Notes under the pieces: model-generated
Told to the model about the DNA's origin: nothing
The model's database searches: none
Seen by the model: only the letters and a program-made list of their open reading frames with translations
Made by a program: the position numbers and the translations under genes
Shown: positions 54,382 to 63,778 of the stretch, in pieces
How positions within the stretch are numbered: the stretch's first letter is position 1
Layout: every line of letters begins with the position of its first letter
DNA from: Nitrospira defluvii
Lineage (GTDB): Bacteria; Nitrospirota; Nitrospiria; Nitrospirales; Nitrospiraceae
Direction: 5' to 3'
Assembly: GCF_905220995.1 (NCBI RefSeq)
Contig: NZ_CAJNBJ010000001.1
Span: forward strand, 1,364,001 to 1,428,000
DNA: 64,000 nucleotides

Positions 54382-54410
54382 TTAAAATATTAGGCCTTAA
54401 TACGTATTAT
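54382..54410 (+). promoter_or_regulatory. A+T-rich divergent control region with 12 bp palindrome
   Basis: TAATACGTATTA (54398-54409) is a perfect 12 bp palindrome in an A+T-rich island between the LuxR gene and pilD. TTAAAA (54382-54387), 17 bp and TATTAT (54405-54410) make a promoter-like pair towards pilD, so a protein on the palindrome would cover the -10 box. Confidence 0.45.
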
Positions 54411-54460
54411 CTGCTGTTACGGTAGAGGGTGCAGCAAGGTCGATCGATACGAGTGTCCTC

Positions 54461-55234
54461 ATGATGTCCTATGTGATCGTATGTGTGTTCGGTGCAGTCA
54501 TCGGCAGCTTTCTGAATGTCTGCATCTATCGCTTGCCGCGTGAGGAGTCCGTGGCATGGCCATCCTCTCATTGTCCGTCTTGTGGGAAGTCAATCGCGAG
54601 CTACGACAATATTCCGATCGTGAGTTATCTGATCTTGCGGGGGCGGTGCCGCACCTGCGGGGTGCCAATCGCGATCCGGTATCCGCTGGTTGAGGCGGCG
54701 AATGCCCTCGGATATCTGATGATATTTGGGATGTTCGGGTTCTCCGGGGAGGCCTATGTGTACGCCGGCTTGCTCTCCGCCCTGATCGTGATTACGGGAA
54801 CCGACCTCTCGCACACCATGATTCCCGATGCGGTGACGGTACCGGGAATCGTCATCGGCCTGCTCTGTGCCGCCGTGATTCTACCCATAGGCTTGGTGGA
54901 CTCACTGCTCGGTGTGGTCTTGGGGGGAGGGCTTCTCTGGGGGTTGGCTTGGGCGAGCCCATATGTGTTTGGAAAAGAAGGTATGGGGGGTGGCGATATC
55001 AAGCTGATGGCCATGGTCGGCGCATTCATCGGATGGAAGCCGGTGTTGTTGGCCATCATGATCGGATCGTTTCTTGGCTCCGTGGTCGGTGTGGGGTTGA
55101 TGGCCCTCGGAATCATGCGTCGCGATCAGTATATCCCCTTCGGCCCCTTCCTTGCAGCAGGCTCCCTCCTTGCGCTCCTGTTCCATCAACCGCTGTTTGA
55201 TTGGTATTGGTCGCTGATCGCCGTCCCCCAGTAA
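54461..55234 (+). CDS. pilD: Prepilin leader peptidase / N-methyltransferase
   Basis: This 257-residue membrane enzyme cuts and methylates prepilins. It has a zinc-type loop HCPSCGKS ... CRTCGVP, and the two catalytic aspartates in TDLSHTMIPDAVT and MGGGDIKLMAMVG. It has about eight transmembrane helices. The second ATG at 54464 is equally possible. It precedes the minor-pilin genes. Confidence 0.95.
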   Translation: MMSYVIVCVFGAVIGSFLNVCIYRLPREESVAWPSSHCPSCGKSIASYDNIPIVSYLILRGRCRTCGVPIAIRYPLVEAANALGYLMIFGMFGFSGEAYVYAGLLSALIVITGTDLSHTMIPDAVTVPGIVIGLLCAAVILPIGLVDSLLGVVLGGGLLWGLAWASPYVFGKEGMGGGDIKLMAMVGAFIGWKPVLLAIMIGSFLGSVVGVGLMALGIMRRDQYIPFGPFLAAGSLLALLFHQPLFDWYWSLIAVPQ

Positions 55235-55309
55235 TAACCCGCAAACTGGCTTGCAGAGCCACTTCTCCGGCATTTTCGCCGATGTTTCTCTGTATCTGAA
55301 TCGATGTAG

Positions 55310-55333
55310 AACTGTATCTGATTGGGAACAGTT
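55310..55333. promoter_or_regulatory. Inverted and direct repeats in the leader of minor-pilin set 1
   Basis: AACTGT (55310-55315) and ACAGTT (55328-55333) form an inverted repeat with a 12-nt spacer. TGTATCTGA occurs twice, at 55291 and 55313, 22 bp apart, i.e. two helical turns. The whole gap 55235-55529 has no gene. An operator is possible. Confidence 0.35.
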
Positions 55334-55529
55334 CACAATTGTACCTGCCTCCTGACTGCAGTGAGTTCCGGTGTTGACGGACCTCCACTACTGAGTCGTT
55401 TCTGGAAATCCCGGCATGTTCCCGTGCGGTTTTGAGAGGTCGGCAGCACTGTCGTCTCCCGCGTGTCCTGTGCCTAGGCAACGGCATGGAACTTGGAATC
55501 GCTCTACACGCTCGACGAAAGGAGTAGGC

Positions 55530-55964
55530 ATGAGTGAACGTGGAGTGAGTCTCGTGGAACTGTGTGTGGTGCTAGCGGTCTTGGCAGTGGTGATGGGGGT
55601 GAGCGTGCCTGGCTGGACGGCGTTGGTTGCAAAACATCGCCAGCATGCGACGGTGACGGAAATTGCATCTGAATTGCGTATGGCCAGGCAGTTGGCAATG
55701 GCGCGGCATGAGCGTGTTCGAGTGGTGGTGAACTTGGAGCAGTCCGAGTTGAGGACGGAATGCATGGACGGTGATCAGCGTGCGTTTCGTCGCTATGAGT
55801 TTGGGCAGACAGGGACGGTCGTCGACTCAATGAGTACGCGGCCCGAAATCGTCTTTCAGCCGAGTGGGCGTTCGGCAACAGCGACGACCATGGTGCTCGT
55901 CGATTCGCGACGGGTGATGCACCAGGTCACGGTGAGTCTCACGGGACGGGTGGTGGTGTCATGA
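55530..55964 (+). CDS. FimT/GspH-type minor pseudopilin (set 1)
   Basis: This 144-residue protein has the type III prepilin signal: a short leader MSERG, cut before VSLVELCVVLAVLAVVMG, with Glu at mature position +5. The beta-rich C-terminus fits FimT/GspH pseudopilins. AAAGGAG lies upstream. It begins minor-pilin set 1. Confidence 0.85.
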   Translation: MSERGVSLVELCVVLAVLAVVMGVSVPGWTALVAKHRQHATVTEIASELRMARQLAMARHERVRVVVNLEQSELRTECMDGDQRAFRRYEFGQTGTVVDSMSTRPEIVFQPSGRSATATTMVLVDSRRVMHQVTVSLTGRVVVS

Positions 55965-56488
55965 AATATGTGATGGGGAGGATCATGAAGCAAGGTGTCC
56001 TGGTGAAGGGAATAGGCGGATTCACGCTGGTCGAGAGCATGGTCGCCTTGGTGGTGCTCTCCATTGGCGTGATTGGGACGATCGCGATGTGTGAGTGGGC
56101 GCAGCAGGGCCTTCAGCGCGGGGCGTTGACGACGACGGCGTTGGCGATGGTGGAGTCGCGGATGGAGCAGAAGCGCAGCTTACCGTGGGAACAGTTGTTG
56201 ACGGATGATTTGGATCAAGACGGGACGGCGGAGTCGGTCATGCATGACGACGGAACGCAGGAGGATATGACGAATGGAGACGGGATCTTTACCGGAAGCA
56301 TGTCGCGTTCGAATATACGCCTGGTGTGGACGGTGGAATTCAATCGCGGCAGGCAGCCCGGTGCCGCCAGTCTCGCGATTATCGAAGCACGAGCACTATT
56401 CAGGGTGCTGGGAGGGGAGGAACGGGAGGTGCGGGTTCGTACGATCCGCGCCAACCCGCGCTATGCTGGCCTGCCGGTGCTCTCATGA
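55961..56488 (+). CDS. PilV-like minor pilin (set 1)
   Basis: This 175-residue protein overlaps the FimT gene by 4 bp. It has a prepilin site KGIGG before FTLVESMVALVVLSIGVIGT, a typical PilV/GspI helix. The rest is a small beta domain with a charged loop HDDGTQEDMTNGDGIF. Confidence 0.85.
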   Translation: MKYVMGRIMKQGVLVKGIGGFTLVESMVALVVLSIGVIGTIAMCEWAQQGLQRGALTTTALAMVESRMEQKRSLPWEQLLTDDLDQDGTAESVMHDDGTQEDMTNGDGIFTGSMSRSNIRLVWTVEFNRGRQPGAASLAIIEARALFRVLGGEEREVRVRTIRANPRYAGLPVLS

Positions 56489-57261
56489 TGAACATCACAA
56501 GGGTTTGGGCGAGCTCCGTAGCGCGAAAACAGGCCGATACACGATTGGGTTCGGCTGGGGTCAGTCTCGTTGAACTGCTCATCGCCTTGGCGATCAGCAG
56601 TGTTGGAATCTCGGCTGCGATCCAAGCCTTTGCGGCGTATGGTCTTCGGTTGAGCCAGCAACAAGTCGCGATGATCGGGAACCAGGAATTGCGGCTGGGG
56701 ATGGATGTGCTGTGCAGCGAGCTACGTCTGGCTAGCAGCGGGTTGTTGGGGGGCGAGGCTCCATTTCTGAAAGCGGAAGCAAACGAAGCCGAGTTCTTCG
56801 CCAATCTGAGCAGTTCCGCCACCACCTTGACGCAGAGTGCGGTTCCCGGTTTGCAGGATTTGCAGGTAGACGATGGCACTGATTGGCCGAGGGGAAAGCA
56901 GATCGTGTTGTGCTCAGCGACGCGTTGTATGTGGAATCAACTGGCGGCGGACGGCCGGAAGCACCAGCTGACGCTCGCCACACCGCCGACGGAACAGTTC
57001 CAGATCCGCAGTGCTGTGTTTCTGCTCAATCGCGTACGCTATTACGTCAAACCCCAAGGAGAGGGGGCGCTGCGGCTGATGCGCGAGGTGGATGGTGGGG
57101 TCAGTACGCTATTGAGCGACGTGCGCCGTTTCCAACTGCGATATTTCAACAGGCTTGGAAACGTGACGGACGATGCGCGGGAGGTGGTCCGTGTGCAAGT
57201 GAGGATAGAGGTCGGAACGCAAGGATTGGTGCTCTCGAGAGATATCGCGATTCGGACGTAA
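56485..57261 (+). CDS. PilW-like minor pilin (set 1)
   Basis: This 258-residue protein has an N-terminal prepilin signal (RLGSAG before VSLVELLIALAISSVGIS) and a long beta-rich domain with cysteines LCSATRCMW, plausibly a disulfide loop. The start overlaps the PilV stop by 4 bp. Helix and domain length fit PilW. Confidence 0.85.
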   Translation: MMNITRVWASSVARKQADTRLGSAGVSLVELLIALAISSVGISAAIQAFAAYGLRLSQQQVAMIGNQELRLGMDVLCSELRLASSGLLGGEAPFLKAEANEAEFFANLSSSATTLTQSAVPGLQDLQVDDGTDWPRGKQIVLCSATRCMWNQLAADGRKHQLTLATPPTEQFQIRSAVFLLNRVRYYVKPQGEGALRLMREVDGGVSTLLSDVRRFQLRYFNRLGNVTDDAREVVRVQVRIEVGTQGLVLSRDIAIRT

Positions 57262-57282
57262 TGAGGAAGAAGGAAGAGAAAC

Positions 57283-58770
57283 ATGGATATGAGTAACGCG
57301 CAGCGACGTGTCGGCAACCAACGGGATGAGCGCGGTATTGCCTTGTTGGCGGTGTTGATGGTGGTGTGTTTGTTGACGCTGTTGGGGATGACCTCCATGC
57401 ATCTGGCTGGACAGGAGGTTGTCGGCGTCAGTGTGCTGCAGGAAGAGCGTCTCGCCCATCACGCTGCGGAATCTGCTGTTGATGTCGTGATGGGATGGTT
57501 TCACGATCCTTCGCTTGTGCCGCAGGAGATCGGGACGACATGGTTCGCGAAGCGATTCGTCAATGCGCAAGGCGATCCCTCATATTTTGATGCGGAGGGG
57601 CGTGCCCAATTCGTGGGCACCGTCGCTCAGCCCGACATGGTCTTTGATGCGGCCAATCCCCAGCACGACCGCTTGCTGAACGATCCTCAAACAGGGTGGT
57701 TCAAGTCTCTCAAGGGGCTGGCCAGGATTCTTAAGTTACGAGTGTACGGAGCGACGCGACCCGGTTTGCTCTGCACGGTGGAGGTGACGGCAGGAGCCGG
57801 CAAGGCCGCTCGGGTGACGAAGACATCATCCGTGGAATTCGGAGCGTATGCCGTTCCGACCTTGCATGCCCCCCTGCAGAGCGGTGCGCTGGGGAGTCAG
57901 TTTAGTGAATTGGGTGCCGGAGTTGTGTTTGCTCACTGGGGGGAGATGATCGTTCGTGGCCAGGCTCATTTCCCAAAACCGAGCGAGCTGCCGGTGAAGA
58001 GCGCCCTTGCTCCGGTGACGGGGCAGACTTATGACGAGATGGGGCAACGCACCGATCGTTGGTTTAACATCAAGATCGGGGGGGACGCTAGGTTTGCTCA
58101 ACTGCCTCTCGAAGCGTGGGCGGATGTCCCATTGAACCTCCAGGCTCATCAGGAACCGATCCCCGGTATTCAGGTGGATCAGTGGGAGTATGCAACATTG
58201 AAGCGAATGGCCATGCAGTTTGGTCAGTTGTATGGGATCGATCGGGACGGTCTGTTATATCCGGGCGGTGTGATTCAGCCGGGATTGGGACGCCCTGCGT
58301 CGGAGGTGTTTGCTTCAAGGGGGCCGGGGGATCATCGGGGACTTGTTTTTGTGGACACACTTGATGGGATGCCGCCCCGCCTCGATAACTTGGGCTCGAT
58401 CGTGCTGGAGCAGGACTATGCGGAAGGTATCTTCATCGTGAATGCCCATGTGCTCTGGAAGGCGGGCCCAGCGGGAAGAGCCGTCCCCGCGCTGAGTCCA
58501 CCTCCAGATGGACAACATTCGCTTGGGGCTCGAATCCCCGTGCACTTGTCAGGCATCCATCTGCAGGGTGTGTTGTATGCGGCGGGAGACGTGCGGTATG
58601 CGGGACACCTTAAGGTCTATGGCGGAGTGGTGGCGCAGGGCACGATTGCGGATGGAACCAATGGATCGAGTACGCTAGAGGTCTGGTACAACCATGATCT
58701 TCGCGAGGGGTTCGTGCAAGGGTTGCCACTGGTGTTCGTTGCGCCTGGCAGTTGGCAGGCCAAGCTGTAG
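57283..58770 (+). CDS. PilX-like minor pilin, unusually long (set 1)
   Basis: This 495-residue protein has the PilX start DERGIALLAVLMVVCLLTLL and a helical continuation (VLQEERLAHHAAESAVD). The rest is far longer than the classical PilX of about 200 residues. Its C-terminal 90 residues alternate Gly and Val strands (GVLYAAGDVRYAGHLKVYGG, VVAQGTIADG), which suggest a short beta-helix, as in adhesion-type PilX proteins. It ends minor-pilin set 1. Confidence 0.75.
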   Translation: MDMSNAQRRVGNQRDERGIALLAVLMVVCLLTLLGMTSMHLAGQEVVGVSVLQEERLAHHAAESAVDVVMGWFHDPSLVPQEIGTTWFAKRFVNAQGDPSYFDAEGRAQFVGTVAQPDMVFDAANPQHDRLLNDPQTGWFKSLKGLARILKLRVYGATRPGLLCTVEVTAGAGKAARVTKTSSVEFGAYAVPTLHAPLQSGALGSQFSELGAGVVFAHWGEMIVRGQAHFPKPSELPVKSALAPVTGQTYDEMGQRTDRWFNIKIGGDARFAQLPLEAWADVPLNLQAHQEPIPGIQVDQWEYATLKRMAMQFGQLYGIDRDGLLYPGGVIQPGLGRPASEVFASRGPGDHRGLVFVDTLDGMPPRLDNLGSIVLEQDYAEGIFIVNAHVLWKAGPAGRAVPALSPPPDGQHSLGARIPVHLSGIHLQGVLYAAGDVRYAGHLKVYGGVVAQGTIADGTNGSSTLEVWYNHDLREGFVQGLPLVFVAPGSWQAKL

Positions 58771-58837
58771 CTCTCAGGGGAGTGTACATCCTTGTCGTAG
58801 AGTCTCAGCCTCAGACCGTGAGAAAGGAACTGATGTG

Positions 58838-60637
58838 ATGATTCGTGCAACTGTATCCGCACTACCGTCAGCGGGAGTAGGTCAATCCGTTTCACGTGCA
58901 CAGGAAACGCACGGCCGTGGCCGTTATGACCAGCTTGTTCTACAGGGGTTTCTTCGGCAGGAGGAATTGGCAATCGCTCTGTCGGAAGCGGCACGCAAAC
59001 GGCTTGACGCAGCCACGTGCCTCATGGATCGGTATCGAATCCCTAAGCCGGCCATCGGCGCCGCGTTGGCTGAATTTTATCGTTGTCCCTTTCTTGACTA
59101 TGATGAACAGATAGTCGTCGAGCGTGATCTGTTGAAAAATTTGAGCTTCGATTATCTGAGAATGAATCATTGGGTTCCGCTTCGGCGCCACAGCTCTGGA
59201 GTCGACGTGCTGATCGACAACCCTCACGATGCCGACAAGCTTCTCGATATTCGGCGGGCGTTCCCCGGACAGGCTATCTCGTACCGTGTCGGCCTGAGAG
59301 CCGACATTGAGCGTGTCCTCAGTGAGGTGTCCGGACGAGAGGTCGGTGATCCGATCAATGACATCCTTGGCGAGCTGGTGAGTGAAGCTCAGTTGGAAGA
59401 GCAGCAGAATGCGACCATTGCGGCGATCACGGAAAACGATTCGGCCATTGTTCGCCTCGCGAACCAGATTATTGCGGAGGCGTATCGGCGCGGCGCCTCC
59501 GATATCCATATCGAGCCCTATTCCGATCGAAAGGAAACGGCGGTGCGCTTTCGCGTCGACGGCAGCTGTTTTATCTATATGAAGATCCCGGCTGCGTATC
59601 GTCGTGCGATTGTGTCTCGGGTGAAGATCATGGCCAGTCTGGATATTGCAGAACGGCGAAAGCCTCAGGATGGAAAGATTCGATTCAAGCTGAGTACAGG
59701 GCAGGAGATCGAATTACGTGTTGCGACGCTCCCCACCGCGGGGTTTAACGAAGATGTGGTCATTCGGCTCTTGAGTGCCAATGGGCCTCGGCGTCTTGAC
59801 GATCTTGAATTCAGCGATGAAACGCGTCGGTTGGTCAGCGCGTTGGCTGAGAAGCCGCACGGCATTGTGTTGTGCGCAGGACCTACGGGCTCAGGCAAAA
59901 CCACGACCTTGCACGCTATTCTGGCATCGATCAATACGGACGAACGGAAGATCTGGACGGCAGAAGACCCGATCGAAATCACGCAGGACGGCCTACGACA
60001 GGTGCAGGTTCATCCTAAGATCGGCCTGACGTTCGCGACCACCATGAGGGCATTTCTACGGGCGGATCCGGACGTGATCATGATCGGAGAAATGCGAGAC
60101 AAGGAAACGGCCGATATCGCTATTGAAGCCTCTCTGACGGGACACCTGGTCTTCAGCACCATCCATACGAATAGCGCCGTGGAAACCGTTGTGCGATTGC
60201 TCGATTTGGGGTGCGATCCCTTCAATTTTTCTGATGCTATGCTGGGTGTGCTGGCCATGCGGTTATGCAAGCGTATCTGCCTCAATTGTCGTGAGGCGTA
60301 CCAGTCCACTCGTAACGAATTTGAGGAGTTAGTTCAGGCATTTGGCCTCGGAGAATGGGAGCGCGTTCACGCTGGTGGATCTACGTCGCTTACGTTATAC
60401 CGGGGGCGTGGGTGTGAGGCGTGCAATCACAGCGGCTATCATGGACGGGTACCGATTCATGAACTCATGGTGGTCTCTGATCGCATGAAGGCGCTGATTC
60501 AGGCACGAACTCGCACGGGTGAATTGTTGGCTCTCGCGAAGAGCGAAGGTATGAAGACATTACTCCAAGACGGGATCGAGAAAGTCCTTCAGGGAATGAC
60601 GACCTACAAGCAGGTGCGAGCGGTAGCGATCAAATAG
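58838..60637 (+). CDS. pilB: Type IV pilus assembly ATPase PilB
   Basis: This 599-residue AAA-type ATPase powers pilus extension. It has an N-terminal MshEN-like domain (RYDQLVLQGFLRQEELAIAL onwards), Walker A GPTGSGKTTT (about 348-357), the Asp box EDPIEITQDGLRQVQVHPK, Walker B RADPDVIMIGEMRDKETADI, the His box GHLVFSTIHTNSA and a zinc-type C-x2-C pair of motifs (CLNC, CEAC). I start at the ATG 58838 after AAAGGAAC. It lies between two minor-pilin sets. Confidence 0.94.
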   Translation: MIRATVSALPSAGVGQSVSRAQETHGRGRYDQLVLQGFLRQEELAIALSEAARKRLDAATCLMDRYRIPKPAIGAALAEFYRCPFLDYDEQIVVERDLLKNLSFDYLRMNHWVPLRRHSSGVDVLIDNPHDADKLLDIRRAFPGQAISYRVGLRADIERVLSEVSGREVGDPINDILGELVSEAQLEEQQNATIAAITENDSAIVRLANQIIAEAYRRGASDIHIEPYSDRKETAVRFRVDGSCFIYMKIPAAYRRAIVSRVKIMASLDIAERRKPQDGKIRFKLSTGQEIELRVATLPTAGFNEDVVIRLLSANGPRRLDDLEFSDETRRLVSALAEKPHGIVLCAGPTGSGKTTTLHAILASINTDERKIWTAEDPIEITQDGLRQVQVHPKIGLTFATTMRAFLRADPDVIMIGEMRDKETADIAIEASLTGHLVFSTIHTNSAVETVVRLLDLGCDPFNFSDAMLGVLAMRLCKRICLNCREAYQSTRNEFEELVQAFGLGEWERVHAGGSTSLTLYRGRGCEACNHSGYHGRVPIHELMVVSDRMKALIQARTRTGELLALAKSEGMKTLLQDGIEKVLQGMTTYKQVRAVAIK

Positions 60638-60954
60638 TGGCGTGACTGTTCTCCCGCAATGACATGTTGCCCTCCGTCAAGGATCATTCCGCTTCAGCAC
60701 ATATTTAGGCCAACCCGGCAAAGTGGTGGTGAGCCTACGTGCGGCCGGAAATCCCGTGTCTTTGTCCTCGCGCGTTGCCCGGTGGGCGCACTCCCATCTA
60801 AATTCTGGCTCCTCTCCTGAAGCACTATCGCAAGCCCCTCGGCAAAAATTGTCATTTGTTGGATTGCGAAACGCGCGGAATTGTACGCCTGCCTCAATGA
60901 ACAAGCCCTATATATCAAAGGCTTGCGATAAAGTTTTGGCGCGGCGTCATCGGC
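60638..60954 (+). other. Intergenic region upstream of minor-pilin set 2
   Basis: This 317 bp stretch has no gene. The most A+T-rich part is TATATATC near 60909; no promoter pair at standard spacing was found. Confidence 0.5.
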
Positions 60955-61458
60955 ATGGCACTTGCTCATCTGCCTGTTGCTATGTGTAGCCACCGCTACC
61001 AGTCAGGAACTGCCGCCGCCCGTTCTCAGGTGGGGTTCACCCTTATCGAAGTGATGATCGCGGTGGCGATCGTCGGCATTCTGGCCATGGTGACCGTTCC
61101 CAACTATCTCCAATGGAATGCGCGGTATCAGCTGAAGCAAGGTACGACCGAACTTGCTGGAAGTCTCACTCTGGCCCGGATGGCGGCCATGAACCGCAAC
61201 CTTGCTGTCACCGTGACGCTGGCTCTGGTCTCTGGGAGAGTGAACGTGGATTTCGGTGGTGCGCTCGCTCCTATCGTGCTGCCCCAAGGGATTGTTGGGT
61301 TTACCGGCGGCCCGACGGTGCAATTCACGAGGCAGGGGCTGAGCGGGTCGTCAGTGAATGTGCCCCTGACCTTGGTCTCACAGCACGGAACAGTCTATTC
61401 CCTGGTCATCACACCGGCAGGCAAGGTGAATTGGTGCGCCCGCGCGAGCTGCCCCTAG
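60955..61458 (+). CDS. FimT/GspH-type minor pseudopilin (set 2)
   Basis: This 167-residue protein has the prepilin site SQVG before FTLIEVMIAVAIVGILAM. An ATG at 60982 would leave a shorter leader of typical length and is a real alternative. The C-terminus ends with two cysteines (WCARASC). It starts set 2. Confidence 0.85.
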   Translation: MALAHLPVAMCSHRYQSGTAAARSQVGFTLIEVMIAVAIVGILAMVTVPNYLQWNARYQLKQGTTELAGSLTLARMAAMNRNLAVTVTLALVSGRVNVDFGGALAPIVLPQGIVGFTGGPTVQFTRQGLSGSSVNVPLTLVSQHGTVYSLVITPAGKVNWCARASCP

Positions 61459-61465
61459 AGGCGGA

Positions 61466-61990
61466 ATGACGAGCATGGGAATCGATACAAGACAATTTGC
61501 TGCCATAGCGCGCCGCCAACGAGGATTTACCTTGTTGGAGGCGATGTTTGCGGCAGGGGTGCTCTCGGTCGGCCTGTTGGGTTTGGCGGGATTGTCGGGA
61601 ATGGCGCTGGGAAAGAATGTGGATGCCAACGACATGTCGCGAGTCACAAACCTTGCGGCGGACATGGCCGAGCGTATTCAAAATAACCGCCAGCGTGTGC
61701 TGGATTACCATGGCACGGCTACGAATGCGGCCTGTCCGCAGAGCGTCAGTACGCAACGTATGGCCTGGGGTGATTGTACGCAATGGTCAACGCTGGTGGC
61801 CAACTCCGGTCTCCAGTTGGCTGTTGGCACCGTGACAGCCACTCGTCTCGATCCTGATCCGACGACGAACCCCGTGACGATGAATCGCTTCTTGGTCACG
61901 GTCACTCTGAACTGGCAGACCAGAAGGACAGATGTGAGTACCTCTCGCAACAAGACTGCCGCGTTCACCACGATCATTGCGCCTGAATAG
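61466..61990 (+). CDS. PilV-like minor pilin (set 2)
   Basis: This 174-residue protein has a prepilin site RQRG before FTLLEAMFAAGVLSVGLLGL. The globular part includes CPQSVST and WGDCTQW, a likely disulfide loop. It is 7 bp after the set 2 FimT gene. Confidence 0.85.
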   Translation: MTSMGIDTRQFAAIARRQRGFTLLEAMFAAGVLSVGLLGLAGLSGMALGKNVDANDMSRVTNLAADMAERIQNNRQRVLDYHGTATNAACPQSVSTQRMAWGDCTQWSTLVANSGLQLAVGTVTATRLDPDPTTNPVTMNRFLVTVTLNWQTRRTDVSTSRNKTAAFTTIIAPE

Positions 61991-61992
61991 AT

Positions 61993-63114
61993 ATGGGGTG
62001 GAGCACGACCATGCGTCGAGTGACAGGAAATCAACAAGGCTTCACGCTTGTCGAGTTGATGGCAGCGGTGTTGATCACCGTCGTGATCGTGGCGGCAATG
62101 ATGACCACGGTTGTGACGTCGAATCGCGCCAATGTGGTGAATAGTCAGGTGGCCGACACTCAGCAGAACGTCCGGTTAGCCATCGACCTCCTCAGTCGAG
62201 ATATCAAACTTGCGGGGTATAACTACAATGCCACCGATCCGTCGAGTACGGCGGTAGGTGCCTGTAACGCGACCATTGGTGCCGTGACTAAACCGGTCGG
62301 ACTCCTCCCTCAGGACCAATCACCAAATGCAGCGGATAGCGGTCCTGATGGCATCTCGATGGTGCTACCGGTGATGAATACCACGGGATGGACCCTAACG
62401 GCAGCGGCGGGTGGCACAGCCAACGCGGTGGCACTGGAAGATTCGATAAGCCTCTCAGGAACTGCCATTACTGAAATGGTCGCTCAGGGCTTGGCGGTCA
62501 ATTCGACCGTTTCGATCGGGGGAGCACTGTCAAAAACCGTCAAGACCATCGGCGCGACGTCCATCGGATTCGGCACGGGGAACTACGTGAGCGGACAATT
62601 TCCCGTCGGCACTCCGGTGTATTTGATGCAATGCGTCCGATATCAAATTATCACCAATACGCCGGCCACTTGTGGCAGTGATGCTCCCTGCCTGGTTCGA
62701 GACAATGTGCCACTCGTCGATGGCGTGGAGGATATGCAGATCACCTATGCGTGTGACGGGTGCAACCAATCCGCGCCCAATCCTCTCTATCCAGATGGCG
62801 TGATCGATGATCAGGACGGGTCCTCGTCCGGCGGTTTCCCAACGTTCTCGCAAGGGGACTTTGTTTCCAACGGCTCGTGGGCGATCACACCCAGGACGCC
62901 GGACAAGATCAGAATGGCGCAGGTGAGCCTGGTGGTGAGGCCGACGAAAACCGACGACGGCTTGGATGAGAAGGGAACCAAAGCCGTCAATACGACTGGA
63001 CCGGTGATCGTCGGTGATCACAATCCATCGGCGGATGCCGGCTACGACGCACAGACGTATCAACAGCAGCGAAGGCGGGTGGTGATCCGCACGATCCAAC
63101 CGAGGAATTTGTAA
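61993..63114 (+). CDS. PilW-like minor pilin (set 2)
   Basis: This 373-residue protein has the prepilin site NQQG before FTLVELMAAVLITVVIVAAM, and a long beta-rich domain with several cysteines (GACNATIG, MQCVRYQI, ATCGSDAPCLV, YACDGCNQ). It is longer than the set 1 PilW (258). The stop overlaps the next gene's ATG by one base. Confidence 0.85.
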   Translation: MGWSTTMRRVTGNQQGFTLVELMAAVLITVVIVAAMMTTVVTSNRANVVNSQVADTQQNVRLAIDLLSRDIKLAGYNYNATDPSSTAVGACNATIGAVTKPVGLLPQDQSPNAADSGPDGISMVLPVMNTTGWTLTAAAGGTANAVALEDSISLSGTAITEMVAQGLAVNSTVSIGGALSKTVKTIGATSIGFGTGNYVSGQFPVGTPVYLMQCVRYQIITNTPATCGSDAPCLVRDNVPLVDGVEDMQITYACDGCNQSAPNPLYPDGVIDDQDGSSSGGFPTFSQGDFVSNGSWAITPRTPDKIRMAQVSLVVRPTKTDDGLDEKGTKAVNTTGPVIVGDHNPSADAGYDAQTYQQQRRRVVIRTIQPRNL

Positions 63115-63764
63115 TGATAGATAGGGTCATGAGTCTTCGACAGGTCACAACTGCCGGGCAACGGATGCAGGCCACTACTGCTGTGGAAGGGCAGCACGGC
63201 ATCGCGCTGCTGACCGTCATGTTGATGCTGTTGATTTTGTCGATACTCGGCATCGCCTCGATCACCGTGACCAGCATGGAGAATCGGATGGCGGGGTTCT
63301 TTCGCACGACCGAGGCGGTGGTGGCGGCAGCGGATTCCTGTGAAGGCCTCGGGGTGAATATCATCCAGCAAACGTTGTCGCCCCCAGGAATCCTTCCGGC
63401 AGCATTCATTGCGCCGACAGGCCCCGTTCCTGTCGCCAATGCCACGATCCTCGCGCAGGAAATCTACGGCACCTCGCCCCTTCCGTCGCCGGCGCCCACC
63501 GGAACATTGGCCGAAAACTATGCCGACTCAGCAGCGACGGATCCAAATTTTGTCATGACGAACATGCCCGGCTTTACGGTCAATGGCGACATCGACCGGC
63601 TGTATGCCCATTCCAAAGACGGACAAGGTAGTGGAGTGATCTCGACGGAATTTGTCTACCGCATCACCTGTGCGGCAACGAACACGGCAACCGGCTCGAA
63701 TAGTACGGTGACGTCGGTGTACGGATGTTTGCTCGGCGATACATGTGTAAAAAAGGTCAGCTGA
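63114..63764 (+). CDS. PilX-like minor pilin (set 2)
   Basis: This 216-residue protein is of normal PilX length. After a longer leader it reads GIALLTVMLMLLILSILGIAS and then ITVTSMENRMAGFFRTTEAV. It ends in YGCLLGDTCVKK. The following partial gene is 15 bp downstream. Confidence 0.85.
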   Translation: MIDRVMSLRQVTTAGQRMQATTAVEGQHGIALLTVMLMLLILSILGIASITVTSMENRMAGFFRTTEAVVAAADSCEGLGVNIIQQTLSPPGILPAAFIAPTGPVPVANATILAQEIYGTSPLPSPAPTGTLAENYADSAATDPNFVMTNMPGFTVNGDIDRLYAHSKDGQGSGVISTEFVYRITCAATNTATGSNSTVTSVYGCLLGDTCVKKVS

Positions 63765-63778
63765 GAAGGGGGATGGTC

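Noticed and set aside
55235-55529. Sigma-54 (GG-N10-GC) promoter for the pilin genes
   Set aside because: The closest match near 55490 has N11 and not N10, and lacks the usual TGGCAC and TTGC context.
60638-60954. Sigma-70 promoter built on TATATATC near 60909
   Set aside because: The nearest -35-like TTGTAC is 22 bp away, too far from consensus spacing.
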